Below, in pieces: positions 1 to 11,500 of a stretch of 64,000 bases of DNA (positions are counted from its first letter, which is position 1; each line of letters opens with the position of its first letter). This DNA is from Blastomussa wellsi (Eukaryota; Cnidaria; Anthozoa; Scleractinia; Plerogyridae), in the NCBI GenBank assembly GCA_947652115.1, contig OX393567.1, positions 3,363,938 to 3,427,937 of the forward strand, given 5' to 3'. The notes beneath the pieces are model-generated. The model was not told where the DNA came from. It ran no database searches and was given only the letters and a program-made list of their open reading frames with translations. Both the position numbers and the translations under genes were made by a program.

Positions 1-217
1 ATACATCTTTTTAAAGATCTTCCCAATATGTGGTAGTATACATTAACTGCTCAATCATTTAATTATACATATTTTGTACAAGGCAGAATGATAATGGAGC
101 AATTTTGTTGGTACTGACTTCCTGCCTCAATTTTTAAAACATTAGCAAGGGAAATAAAAGTTGCCATGTAAATTAATATTATATTTTATGGCAACTAACC
201 TTTAAATATATTTTTAC

Positions 218-2106
218 CTCAGTAAACGTATGGTTGCCTTCTTGGTCTCTTTTTCAGTGTGAGCACTTGCAATTTTACTTCCATTCCTAAAGATTAGTGA
301 AATAGTTTTAATGAGACTTCTTTCACATGATGGTACAGCAGGAATAGAAAACTAATAGATGCTGAAGTCATTAGCTTTACCTGAAAATGCTGACTTCGTT
401 TTCAATATACGAAAACTGCAAATGAATACAGAGACTTTTCATTGTAAATACCTTAACAGACAAATTGGCCACATATTTATATGATCATATGACACGTATT
501 TATAACACAAAGATCATGTCACCCTACCTTAAAGGTGTAAGACTCTATGACAGTCTGCCAAAAAAAGAAATATTAAATATAAAATACTGTAGTTTTACCA
601 GAGTATATACAATACTCAATATTTAACAATTATTCCACGAGCGCGCGTTCTTTGACGCGTACACGTACCATATTTGTAGGTCAATGGTATATGAGCTCAT
701 ATACCATTGCCTCTAAACCAATCAAAATTCAGGAAATGCAATATACCATAGCTAGGTTTTAATAATATGTAATATATTTCTTAATCCATTTTTGTCATTG
801 TCATTGCCCTGGCTCCTCTTTCTTTGTAATCTGAAATTGCAAAACCAGTCGCCACTTGCTGGCAATAAATATTCACACTACAACAGTTATCAGTTACGTC
901 ACTTGCTTTACTTACATCAGGATCCTCAGCATCTCCGTATATCTGACTCAAAGGAAAGGAATTGCAAGTTAGTAACTTGTTATTCACAATTTTAAATTAT
1001 TCAAATTATTTAAAATGCATGACACTTACACCAATAATAATCATCCTGAGCTGAAAAAGAAAATAGTAAAAGAAATTAGATGCCTTTAATTTTTGGAAAC
1101 TACAACCATTGTAGTGTCGCACGCAGCAATACCAGTACTTTACAGCAGTCAGTCACTCATTAGCATATAAAAACTTACATATTTTTTATCAAGAGCATCA
1201 AAGCAACCCTTTATCCTGTTGGAGATGAAATGGCAACACACAACATTACTTTATAAACTTATATTCATATTTCACATCACAGCACTGTGATTCCTGTAAG
1301 TAAACAAACAAAACAAATGACATGTTCCACTTCTTACCATTGTATTACTTGGCATGCTCCTGGACAAGCACTGTCATCCTTCAGGATTTTCAAATTTAAG
1401 TCTGCATAATTACAAGAACAAAATGATTTTTTTCATTTTTTTTAATATTTTATTATATTGCAACACAATACTTGCAAAACCGCATATCCACGACTACTCA
1501 AGAACAAAATTATACCATTAAGAGCATAAGATATCATTTCATGCATTTAATATTAATCTTGATATATAAATGGACATGCAATTAATTTATTTACTATTTA
1601 CTATGTTGCTTTAATTTGCAGTGGGAACGCGAAATGACCATAACGGCATAATCATAAACATAATGACGCAACGGGATCAGTTTTGGCCAATTAACTTCTA
1701 GGTCTCGTACTATCGGTTCGGTTCATTTCAAGATGGCCTCCACCTTGGAATATCATCCTTTAACTTTTTAGCGCGGCCATTCCAACTAGAACATAAGAAG
1801 TTTATGTTTATGTTTATGTTTATGATCATGATAATCATTATGATCGTTATGTCGCTAGTGGGAACCAAGCTTTACTCAATATTTTTTTGCATACCTTCTA
1901 AGCATCTGTCTCCAAATGCATGTTCTGGGAATATGGTCCTGCAACAATGTTATAGACCACGTTATGAACAATTCTCAATCCACTTTTCTCTCTCGGCCGC
2001 GATGACCTCGGACGTCTGAGAATCAGATGCTACAGCTGATTGCTAGCTACCCTCGTGAATTCACTAAGAAGCAAGATTCTTACCTGAGATAGGTTATGCT
2101 GGAAAC
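218..2106 (-). CDS. HORMAD1: HORMA-domain meiotic protein, HORMAD1-like (partial, 9 exons)
   Basis: Exons in coding order are 2106-2084, 1938-1895, 1401-1338, 1215-1179, 1050-1030, 942-916, 554-528, 415-381 and 286-218. All have AG/GT borders and reading phase is kept across all eight junctions, giving about 115 residues. The peptide begins VSSITYLRTIFPEHAFGDR, continues with ACPGACQVIQWIKGCFDAL, KKYLRMIIIGIYGDAEDPD and TVIESYTFK, and ends near KETKKATIRLLR. This follows vertebrate HORMAD1 order closely (ITYLRGIFPE..., GCYDAL.KKYLRM, PEDP, TISE.YQFKF). HORMAD1/Hop1 proteins bind meiotic chromosome axes, promote double-strand breaks and monitor synapsis, and are remodelled by TRIP13. Only the N-terminal part of the HORMA core is here. 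The safety-belt region and closure motif lie off the left edge; about 35-40 N-terminal codons are missing on the gap side. HORMAD2 or a Hop1-type paralogue is the alternative. Confidence 0.88.
1800..1853. repeat. TTTATG-type microsatellite
   Basis: Four tandem TTTATG-like hexamers grade into imperfect ATGAT/ATTATG repeats. It lies in a HORMAD1-like intron. The hydrophobic frame it opens (MFMFMFMIMIII...) is a by-product of the repeat. Confidence 0.7.
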
Positions 2107-2229
2107 CTGACAGAAAAAAATTAAAACAGTCACGAGAAAACCGTCGCATTTTACATCTAAATTCAAACGCTGTGGCTATATGCCCGGCAGCCGGGCAGGG
2201 TCTTGAATGGACTAAATGCCCGGCAGTCA

Positions 2230-2429
2230 NNNNNNNNNNNNNNNNNNNNNNNNNNNNNNNNNNNNNNNNNNNNNNNNNNNNNNNNNNNNNNNNNNNNNNN
2301 NNNNNNNNNNNNNNNNNNNNNNNNNNNNNNNNNNNNNNNNNNNNNNNNNNNNNNNNNNNNNNNNNNNNNNNNNNNNNNNNNNNNNNNNNNNNNNNNNNNN
2401 NNNNNNNNNNNNNNNNNNNNNNNNNNNNN
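2230..2429. other. Assembly gap (200 N)
   Basis: Exactly 200 N, which looks like a fixed-size placeholder of unknown true length. The left flank has two GCCCGGCAG copies, one inside a GCCCGGCAGCCGGGC palindrome, so a GC-rich repeat may have stopped the assembly. The missing 5' ends of the genes on both sides point into this gap. Confidence 0.95.
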
Positions 2430-2728
2430 GAGCTATGGCGCTCATTTTGTAATGTTGACTCTCGATTTGTTATGTTGAATTTTGACAGTAAAAAAGCGCC
2501 ATAGGAGATCAAGCCTAAAGAGTGTGTAGATCTCTAAAGGAGGAACTCAGTGTGTAGTTTTCAAACGACGGGAAAAACGATTCCAAACTGCTGGCCAATA
2601 TATGGCTCAAAATTTGCTGGAACTTAAAGTTCTGTACATGTTGTACAATGATATGACACTGAGTGCTGTGACACGATTTTGTATCCTTAGCTGAGTTTGT
2701 AACTAAATAAATCTTCTTTTTTCGAAAG

Positions 2729-5700
2729 GTTGAAGAAGAGGTGACAAACAGATTAAAGGAAGAAATTCAAAACAACTACGGAGTAAAAATTGACGCAACT
2801 ACCGACCAAAACGTGGACAATTTACAAATACGAGTAAGTAATTAATTTAACATATATATATATTAATGTCTAAGGGCGGTGGTAAACGAGGACACATTGT
2901 TGCGGACACACAAATGTCTGTTTGTCCGCGCGCGCAAAATTGTTGCGGACACAAAAATTCTGATTTTATTCAGAAACATGAAGCAGAAGTCAATTCAACC
3001 TCGATGTTAGGCTCTTAGTCCGTAATAGCCCTCAGGTGCCACGCTCCTGAGAAAAAGACATCGTTTTTTTGCGGGGAGCGTGACACCAGATGAAGGCGTC
3101 TGAATTTCAGTCTATATCCGCACATGAGGGGGTGAATTAGGGTTAAGCGAATCTGCAGATACGATCTGTTTTTGACGAAATCCGTTAGTCCATGAAGGGT
3201 TGATGCTGTTTTCTATGACAATTTTGTGACAATCCCAATCAGAAATGAATAAAAGGCAAGGCTGATTTAACGGTAAGGGAATATATTTGAAGCCAATATA
3301 TCGAAATGAAGAGGATGTGCGGGTCTCTTCCGAAAACAAAATAAACAAAACGCCAACATACCGACCAAGACAGACCAAAGATCCTTAATCCAAACTTCGT
3401 TTAGCATCCACGATCCGAGCTTTATTACACGGAGAATCCAGAATCCGAGCTAAAATTCCTAGTAAGAAGTCTCACATGTCATCTCGCTCTAATCCCACGA
3501 GGCGCGAGCAAGAAGAACTTCTTCTTCTTGTCCGCGCCTCAGGTGATTAGGGCGAGAACATATCTGACACTTCAGACTATAAAATTCCCAACTAATCCGC
3601 GATCCCGTCCGCTGTATTTTCGAAATACGCGAATCCGCTAAATGAACCACAATGAATGCTCAAACCTACTCACCCCACCCCCCCCCTCGTCTGACATGAA
3701 TGGATAAACATTTTTTCAAGAACATTTTCCTTTCTCTGCTCTTAGCTCAAATGCTGTGGCTTCTCCAACTACACGGACTGGCAAGGCAGTCAGTGGAAAC
3801 TAAACAACAAAGACAAAGAGGTTCCACTGAGTTGCTGTAAGAAAAACGCAAATACAACTACTTGCAATAAGGTGGCAAGCTTCGATGAGAGCAAAATTTA
3901 CACGGAGGTATTGGTTTTAGCATGTATATGAAATAAATTTAATTTCAGTTCGTCTACTCACATTCTCTATTCTCTCGTCCTCACTTACACAATCAGGCAA
4001 ACACTCGCCCGTTCTCTCTCACGTGCCACACATTCAGTTTCTGTGTTCAAGCGTCACTCCTTGGCCGTACAGCGGACGCTTTGAATAATTTGAGCAGTTC
4101 GCGTGGCGTTGTGGGACTGATACGAAAGAAAAAGCGCTTCCTAACCATCAACCCACGCGCTCCCTGTTTTCCCGCCTTATCGCCTCGACCGACCGGCGCC
4201 TGGGGATGAGGCTGCAGCGTTCTCCAGCATGCAGATCCTCGTGCTCTCCTGTTTCGTTCCTCACTGTGTCCAGTCAGTTTCCTTGTTTATTTCAGTATCG
4301 ACACGGTTGTTATTTGTTTCGCAGGGTTGTTTAGCATCATTGAAAGACTTTGTCGACAATCATCTGGTCATTCTTGGTATCGTTGCAGTATCCATTGCCG
4401 GTATTCAGGTTTGTAAATGCCTTAAGTTTAAGTAAAGTGAAGTTGCTGGCCGGATTGAAAATTATTAGAGACCTTTAGATTCTACGACGAGAACGACTAC
4501 GTGTACGAGATTTGAATTTAAGTTTTGTTGCGCGTACTAACAAAATAGCCTCGCCAGGAAACGTCATTTTCCTTTTTATCGGCAACAAAGTTTGCACGGT
4601 TATTTTTGCTGCAGACATGATAAAATTACTACCATTTTGATAACTTGTTTTCGCCACTACGACATTCTCAATGGAACTTGTAGTGGCGAAAACGAGTTAT
4701 CAAAATGTTAGTAGTTTTATCATCTTGCGATTAGGAGAAGCCAAACTTCCTTCAATAAAAATGACCGTGCTTACTGTGCTGCCGATAAAAAAGGAGGGCG
4801 ATGTAGCAGCTTTCCTAACATATAATGTGATTGGTTTGATACCCTAGCCCTAAACAAAAAACTCAACAATTGAAACAACGACTTTGTCTTGAAAACAATA
4901 GAAGCTGCTTACAATAACAAACAAAAGTAGTTTTGGATAGCTGCTACACTACCCAGGGCAAAAAAGGAAAATAAAATTTTCTGTTGAGGCAATTTTGTTA
5001 GTACGTGCGAGAAAATTAAATTAATTCAAATCTCGTACTCGAAGTCGTTCTCGTCGTAGAATCTAAAGGCAATAACGTTTGTGTGGAACAAATGTAAAAC
5101 CATGGGAAGGACTAGAGAGGCTGTTTCAATGCAAAAATATTGCCTTCAACGTCGTTGTCATCTCCAGACTCCCTCTGCTTGGTTACAACACGATTCGCGT
5201 GGAGTTTTGGGCCTGCTGGCCTTGGAAACGCTCTCCCCTTTCCCCGTCTTTCGATTCACTGACGAAATTTATAAACGCTGAACGCCTGGGGACGAGCAGT
5301 CTTACGGCTGACTCTATTCTCGTCCCCAGAGCAGCTTGTCCCTCTTAGCCGGCTGGGCCTGTGCACGAGGAACAAGTGGCTCTGGGGACACAGGATTTGA
5401 TTCGCTGAAATCAAACAAAGGGAGTCCAATCACATCAGCCGTTTTAAAATCCTATATCGTTAGCACGTTTAAAACGGCTGATGTGATTGGACTCCCTTTG
5501 TTTGATTTCAGCGAATCAAATCGTGTGTCCCCAGAGCCACTTGTTCCTCGTGCACAGGTCCAGCCAGCTAAGAGGGACAAGCGGCTCCGGGGACGAGAAT
5601 GGGCTGACTCGTCCCCAGTCTTCTCTTATCAGAAAAAATAACAAGCGCGGGGAATGATGGGAAGGAGGCAGAAAGAGTCACCCATCGCGTCTTGCTATTT

Positions 5701-6455
5701 TCTCACAGTCGTCTCGACTGGGGACGAGTCAGGTCGGTGCTTTCGCTTGTGCTGATTTCCGTTTTGTAAACGGTCGATGCCATTTTTGACGGTCGATGCC
5801 ATAATTGGTAACCAAGCTTTTCGGAATCGACGATGCTATCCAAGTGCTCCAGTTTTAGCCTGGACTTGGTCGAAACTGGTTATAATTTGGTGACAGACTA
5901 ATACACACTTACCAAATGCTTAATTGTTCAATTTCACCCTGGTTTGCTTGCGGTTAGCTTTATTTGCTGGGTAGGGCAATACTATAAGTAAAATAGACTC
6001 GGTACTGCTCAAACAGCGTTTGTTAGCGGTCACCCCCCGTAATAGACTAAGTCATCCTTTACAATGAAATTTTGTGGGGATTTGGCGGATCAGCCTGGTA
6101 GTATAGTGGTCAGAGGTACAGGGTTCGATTCTGGTGATTGATGAACAATTCTTCTTTGTTTTGTGGGAAAAAAATTCGATGATAGATAGCCATCGACCGT
6201 TTAAGAAACGGCACGTGCTTCGCCTATTGTCCACACTGAAACGATGAGACAATTCTGAAAATGCAGCTTAATCGCTTGGGTGTAGACGGTTAATAGACTG
6301 TGGTTCGCATTCTAGACCCCAATACCTTTCTCTTTTACGGATGATTGACGTTGGTGTTGCACAGGTCAATTATGATACCGTATATTTTTTCTTGTATTTT
6401 TCAGTTGCTTGGAATGATATTTGCCTGTTGTCTCTTCTGTTCTATTGATGAATGA
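2729..6455 (+). CDS. Tetraspanin A, C-terminal half (4 exons; 5' exons missing)
   Basis: Coding exons are 2729-2833, 3746-3907, 4325-4408 and 6405-6455, all phase 0 with AG/GT borders. They encode 35, 54, 28 and 16 residues before a TGA stop. The large extracellular loop carries the tetraspanin CCG motif (KCCGFSNYTDW), then SCC and GC cysteines, followed by TM4 (HLVILGIVAVSIAGIQLLGMIF) and a short tail, CSIDE. Exon lengths 105, 84 and the LLGM-starting last exon match the complete tetraspanin at 23764-34953 one for one, so the two are paralogues. TM1, the small loop and TM2-TM3 (about 108 codons by comparison) are not found upstream and probably lie in the N gap. Tetraspanins organise membrane microdomains with integrins and other partners. 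A truncated duplicate is possible, but the four exons are undamaged. Confidence 0.85.
4472..5069. mobile_element. MITE-like element with long terminal inverted repeats
   Basis: The left end CCTTTAGATTCTACGACGAG is matched in inverse by CTCGTCGTAGAATCTAAAGG at the right end, and the pairing runs inward for about 45 bp. A second, internal inverted pair (TTTTGATAAC...GTTATCAAAA, around 4635-4705) makes a hairpin. No coding capacity is seen. It lies in the last intron of tetraspanin A. Confidence 0.7.
4903..4957 (-). repeat. Dispersed repeat, copy 1 (GTAGCAGCTATCC family)
   Basis: The stretch reading AGAAGCTGCTTACAATAACA through GGATAGCTGCTACACTACCC is the reverse complement of a stretch at about 6823-6878. 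It is nested in the MITE-like element at 4472-5069. Confidence 0.6.
5286..5618. mobile_element. Large foldback (inverted-repeat) element
   Basis: Two arms of about 155 bp are separated by roughly 20 bp. The outer parts (CTGGGGACGAG...CTCGTCCCCAG) differ at scattered sites. The inner roughly 55 bp, from about 5394 to 5448 and its partner at about 5465-5520, pair without a mismatch that I could see. It has no coding content; the open frame across it comes from the palindrome. It lies in the last intron of tetraspanin A. Confidence 0.75.
5757..6212. repeat. Possible element with ACGGTCGATG inverted ends
   Basis: CCGTTTTGTAAACGGTCGATG near 5759 is mirrored by CATCGACCGTTTAAGAAACGG near 6191. A direct copy of ACGGTCGATGCCAT also occurs at about 5788. 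A degenerate tRNA-like patch (TAGTATAGTGGTCAG then GGGTTCGATTC) lies inside at about 6095-6130. The boundaries are uncertain. Confidence 0.35.
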
Positions 6456-6822
6456 AAATCAAGCGAGAGATTTAGGAATTGTATAGTTAGCTGATGTGGC
6501 TTTTAATTTAAGTGCCATTTGTGCAAGCTTTATAAGGGTTTTCTCTTACGTCATAGACTGAGCTAGTGGTTCCGTATCACGTGACGACAACATTTTCTTC
6601 TCATGCCTGAAGTCCTCGCTCCAAGCTTGAAACGAACAAATCTCGCGAGGTTCCGAACACAATGGAAAAAATGTTCGTTGAGCCACGTTTTTTTTTAAGT
6701 GAAACAGGCGTATTTGCATCAGAAGTCCCATATTTTTAGTGTACTTATACGACTTCCGATCAGAAATTTCCAGGGCCCCTCATTTCCCAACCCCTCAATT
6801 TTGCCATCACCCGACAAGAAGG

Positions 6823-6878
6823 GTAGTGTAGCAGCTATCCAAAAGTACTTTTGTTTGTTATTGTAAGCAGCTTCTAAG
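6823..6878 (+). repeat. Dispersed repeat, copy 2 (GTAGCAGCTATCC family)
   Basis: GGGTAGTGTAGCAGCTATCC and the following A/T-rich stretch to AAGCAGCTTCTA match the reverse complement of 4903-4957. Confidence 0.6.
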
Positions 6879-6969
6879 AACTACCCGTCCAGCCATACAA
6901 CAATACATAACCGTCCCTTTCCTCCTTTAAGATTGCAATGGCGCGCCGATTCCCTCCGAGTCTTGCGCG

Positions 6970-7026
6970 CAGGGAATCATGGTAGTTGTATCAACTCTCG
7001 AAGATGTTGTGTACCATGATTCCCTG
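6970..7026. repeat. Short hairpin
   Basis: CAGGGAATCATGGTA at the left pairs with TACCATGATTCCCTG at the right across a loop of about 27 nt. Probably a MITE remnant. Confidence 0.55.
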
Positions 7027-7392
7027 GGAAGCCAATACCCTTGCTTAATATTTAATTTTCTCAAGTAAAAGTTTCATTTTTCCTTGTTTGGGTAAATGAA
7101 CTGTTGCTGGTGTTGTTGCGCAAGTCTAATCGAGGGAATTGGGCTAGCCAATGCAGAGAATATAATGATACTAAAATCAACAGATGTATTAGGCTAAACT
7201 ATCAATGAAAGCAAAACGACATGCCACGAAATTGTATCTTGTATCAAAGGCAGGGGCATATATAATAGAAAATAATGCTTATAGCAAAAATGCAAAACAT
7301 AATCAATTAAATATAACATTAATAAACGACAATAAAAATGAATCCCCAGTGAGCTTTATTTTTGTGTCCAGAAAAGAGAAGTGAATAAGGAG

Positions 7393-7578
7393 CAGATTCG
7401 TACCCAGTCACTATTTACGGAGTCAGAAACAGATAAGACTGGGTTCCAGGGAAGTTTGAGGCAGGCGGGTTAACGCGCGGGGTGTCGGGTGTCATGGCAC
7501 CCCACGCGCCTCAATTTTCACTAGTATCCAATCTTCTCTCACCCCCAGAATCTTACATAGCGACTGGGTACAAATCTG
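7393..7578. mobile_element. Short MITE-like element
   Basis: The ends CAGATTCGTACCCAGTCACT and AGCGACTGGGTACAAATCTG are inverted copies with two mismatches. The interior of about 145 bp is non-coding. Confidence 0.6.
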
Positions 7579-8556
7579 AGCAAAGCGTGTGCTGCGATTT
7601 TGAGTTTTTTTTTTGCAACGAACCAAATTACCCTCGAAATACAGGAACCTAAAAATAGTGTAATTTTAGAAGAAAAACAGCAGAGGTCAGTGATACTCTG
7701 TTAACCAAAAGTTAAGGATGTAAAGACTGAGACGAATTTCATAAATGCCAAGTTAGGCTCAAGATACACAAACAAACGGTGACAAAGATCCAGAGAACCA
7801 AGAACTAAAAGCAAACTGCAGTGTAAAACCTTTTTTTACAAAAGTGGCACATTTTATTACTAGAAAGTACAAGGCAAAATTATTTTCTATTTAAAAGTAA
7901 AGAGCCGGCAATATCACCTGCAATAAACGCATTAAATTTAACCACTCAAGAACGTTCATACCAAGTGAATTCAGCATCCAAACTGGAGGAAAATTTTTGT
8001 CTCCGGCTCTCATTAACAGCGTGGCCTCTTTTCCAATTTGGTTGATGTTGATCGCCAACAAAATACATTTACCCGGGCCACTGTGAACAGCTGCTATTTA
8101 GCATGAAACGAGAAGCACCGCTAGTTTTCGTACGACCGTTTCTTCGTGTATTTCACCTCGCCCTTGACGATGGATAAAATAGAAACAGAAAAACTGTACC
8201 GCCCTTATTTTATTGCTTGTAATTTGTAAATGACTTGGCAAATCACTTCTAGAAAACCTCACGCAATGAGGAAATTGCAGTGTTCCTACCCTATCCGAAA
8301 CAGCAATACGAATATGTTCATACTAATGTGACTATGTTTGCCATGGACAAATTGTTCAGCCTGTATAGCTTGTGGTTAGGACCTATGCACATTTTGTAAA
8401 CAAGAGTTCACTGAGAACTAACAAAATCCGCTCCTATGGTAATCTATTAAATGTAAAGGTGTGTCAAAATAAATAACAGTCCTTCCCAGGCCAGGTCACC
8501 AAAGCAAGAGACTTGTTTGCTGTTGTTTTATCTGAAGTTTTCCTCAAAAAGAAATC

Positions 8557-11500
8557 TCAACTTTGTTTGCATTCTTGTGGCTTTTCTCCATCCTGGAAAA
8601 GAAAAAATACTTACTGAAATTTCACCACCTTAATTTCGCGGGAGCCTCATTTCGCGACAACGTAAGAGACAACTTTCGTGAGATTTAAATTTCGCGACTT
8701 GGCAGAAAAATTGCGTTGAAGGGAACCAAATTTTGCGGTTACCACCGAATGGGTGCTATATAACCCATAAAGCCATATTTTATAATGATGTTTGCTTAGC
8801 ACAACGTTGCAGTACACAGTTCAGCATTTACAATGTCTTTTCTATCTCGTGTTGTACGATTCGAAGGAAGAATGCGGGAACATGCAAACTGGCATAAAGA
8901 CTAATAAGGCGAGTTTCAATTGAGTGCCGAAAGTAATTAGCGAACTGCTTTGGTTTTGCATTACTATGCTCAGTGATTGGTTTAAACATCTCGCGCCACT
9001 TTTTCAACCAATCAGAAGTAAAACCGAAACCAATCGTCACTCGCCCGCGCACGTTTTCCCGCGCTTTGTGTCGGCTACGTGTAATTACTTGGAGCTTTGA
9101 TTGGATCACTGGATTGTCTTCAACTATTGTGATTGGCCGAAGTAATAACTTTGGTTCCTCAACTGAAACTCGATCTTTGTTATCACGAAAATCGCAGAAT
9201 CCGAGGGAGTCTTGGAGATTATTACATGAGGTGCAAAATTAAAAACTTTGACTTACCGGGGGTGGCTGGAAATCTGGGTCGTCATCATCATCTTCATCAC
9301 CCTCCCCTTCCTGGCGAACAAAACAAATGAAAGCCTTACTGGGTTATAACCTCCATCAACAATTAGCAGCAATAGCACATTTGTATGATGTCGCTTTCTA
9401 CCAGAATTCATTTAGTCTTTCCTCTGTTATTTAAATTTTGTAATCCCAGTGGGTTTTAAAAAACCACCGTACGAAAAAAACTAAATGATTGTAGTGGTTG
9501 CAGTCAAATGACACCATCATTCCTTTCAGCCTATTCCTTTCTCCACGACCATGGCCCTATATTGATCCTGAACTCAAAATTTCATGAAAACGTTTGTGGC
9601 ATACACTCTTGAAAAAGCGATTTACCAACTTGAGAACTAGCCCCTTGCATGAACAAATTATCGTTAATGTGAGCTGTGCAAGATGAAATTTAGGCTTGAT
9701 TTCTTGTCAGCAACACATTACCTCGCCTTCCTCTCCTTCCTCTTCCTCCTCTTCAAACTATAATAACAACAAAAAAATATTTAGAACAAGTTTCAACTGA
9801 GTGTCGTTGAACCAAAACCAAAGTAATCAGTTTGGCCAATCACAAAGAACGGAGACAATCCAGTGAACCAATCAAAACTCAGTAATAAGAGAAAAACAAT
9901 TTTAGCCTGTTCCCAAAACAAAGAGAAGGGGGTGGTAGGGAGTAGGGAACACTTTAGTCCAAAGGACGTTTGCTAGGAACACTTGCGACTTGAAAAACTG
10001 AAACATTTGAAGATCTCATAAATAACTTCTAACGCAGTGTAAAGAAGCTTCATAAAGCAGTTCACTGAAGCTTGGCATTTCAAAATGAAGCTGTCTTTTT
10101 AGCCACTACACTACAGAGACAAACGTTTCCTAGAAGAGTCCCTGTTTGATATGCTTTGACCAGAAAACACGAAGACTTAATACACATGACCATAGTGACA
10201 GGACTCCAAGGGCACTGACCTCTTCTTCAAGAGCCTCCCCGGTAAAGTACAGAACAGCCTGGAAAAATAAATTGAGAACTTCACTAGTTAACAAACTAGT
10301 AATAATCTAGTTCAGTATATAATCTACTTCGGCCAAACCTTTACACATGATTAGTACAGCTCTATCCTGAATACTCCGATCCCAAAATAATTTTTCCCTT
10401 CATGGCATGCAAGGCGCGTTTCAACTGGCCATTTGACTTTCCATAATTATAGTTACAGAATCCTGTCGACGTTTGTACGAAAAATAAGGTAAATTGACGA
10501 CCCCAACCAAAACCTGAACTGAAGAAGACGTAAGCAAAACATTTCAAGAGGATCTGGCTAAAATATAGCAGGCAAAAAGAAGGATTTTCGGCTGACATTT
10601 GAAACGAGAGACAAAAATATCGATGTTCTCTACTTGGAGAGCTAAAATTAGGCTCCTTAGTGAGTTTATTCTTAAATGCTGTCAACCACCTTGGGAATTA
10701 CTCTTTCTCTAAAGAAATGACCAATTTCAAAGTCTGCTGACAAAAGAGCTTCTGTTTCTTCATCCTGTAAAAAAAGGCAGGCATCAGTTACTTCAGTAAG
10801 AAATATTTAAATTAATGTGTAGTTCGGACAGGTTTTGTGTTTTTCTCACAACTATTATGCCCCAGACTGCCAAATTGAAACAATTTGAAAATAATTCCTT
10901 GGAATATGGTGAATATTAAAAATACATTAATTTCTAAATTGGATAACAAGCAGACCTATGACATATCAAACTAATAAATACAGCCCTGTGTATATTTTTT
11001 AAACATTTCTTAGTTGGCTTCACCTACATACCATGTCAGCTTCATCCTCAGGAACTGTTGAAAATACATAAATAAATATATTTAAACAAATTAATATTCA
11101 TAAACTTATAAACACATTTGCAAAACTGTCAGGTTTAGTCAAATAAGAAGTCAACGTTGCAGGTATCCCAATTTTTGCTAGGATGAAGATGTAAGGTAAC
11201 TTGCAATAATCCCTGGATGGGATACGAGTTAAGTCTATCACAGATAATCTTTCAACATTCTGAATAGAGCTCCCAACACACAGTTTGTAGCAAGTCTTCT
11301 TTACGCCTGGGTGGAGGGAGGCAACACGAGAGTATAGTGATTCATGACAACAACACAAAGATTTCGGACAATGCTTCAACATGGATCCTTGTGCAATAAA
11401 CATTAGGTCCCTAGACCAACCACAGATAAAACCGTGACCTTCAGTGAACAGATAAGGAGAAGGAGATGGACACAGATAGGGCACACACTGCACATGGCAA

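Larger units (their letters stand above)
6456..8556. other. Intergenic region, tetraspanin A to NAP1-like (tail to tail)
   Basis: I see no coding exon. The two genes end toward each other here. Contents are listed separately: a dispersed repeat at 6823-6878, a hairpin at 6970-7026 and a MITE-like element at 7393-7578. Minus-strand AATAAA signals near 8205 and 7855 could end the NAP1-like transcript. Confidence 0.6.

Noticed and set aside
801..830. Alternative HORMAD1-like terminal exon (ITKKEEPGQ then stop)
   Set aside because: A plausible acceptor exists and phase fits, but the exon at 554-528 (TVIESYTFK) matches the family at this point, so I treat this one as cryptic.
781..995. Overlapping 67- and 68-codon frames on both strands
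   Set aside because: The minus frame merely reads through a real HORMAD1-like exon and its intron; the plus frame is its shadow.
2030..2512. Open frames running through the N gap
   Set aside because: The continuity is made of unknown bases.
5079..5641. Three open frames of 66-101 codons
   Set aside because: They lie across a foldback element and mirror each other because of the palindrome.
8828..9330. Frames of 65-93 codons on both strands
   Set aside because: They cover a MITE and one real NAP1-like exon read on the wrong strand.
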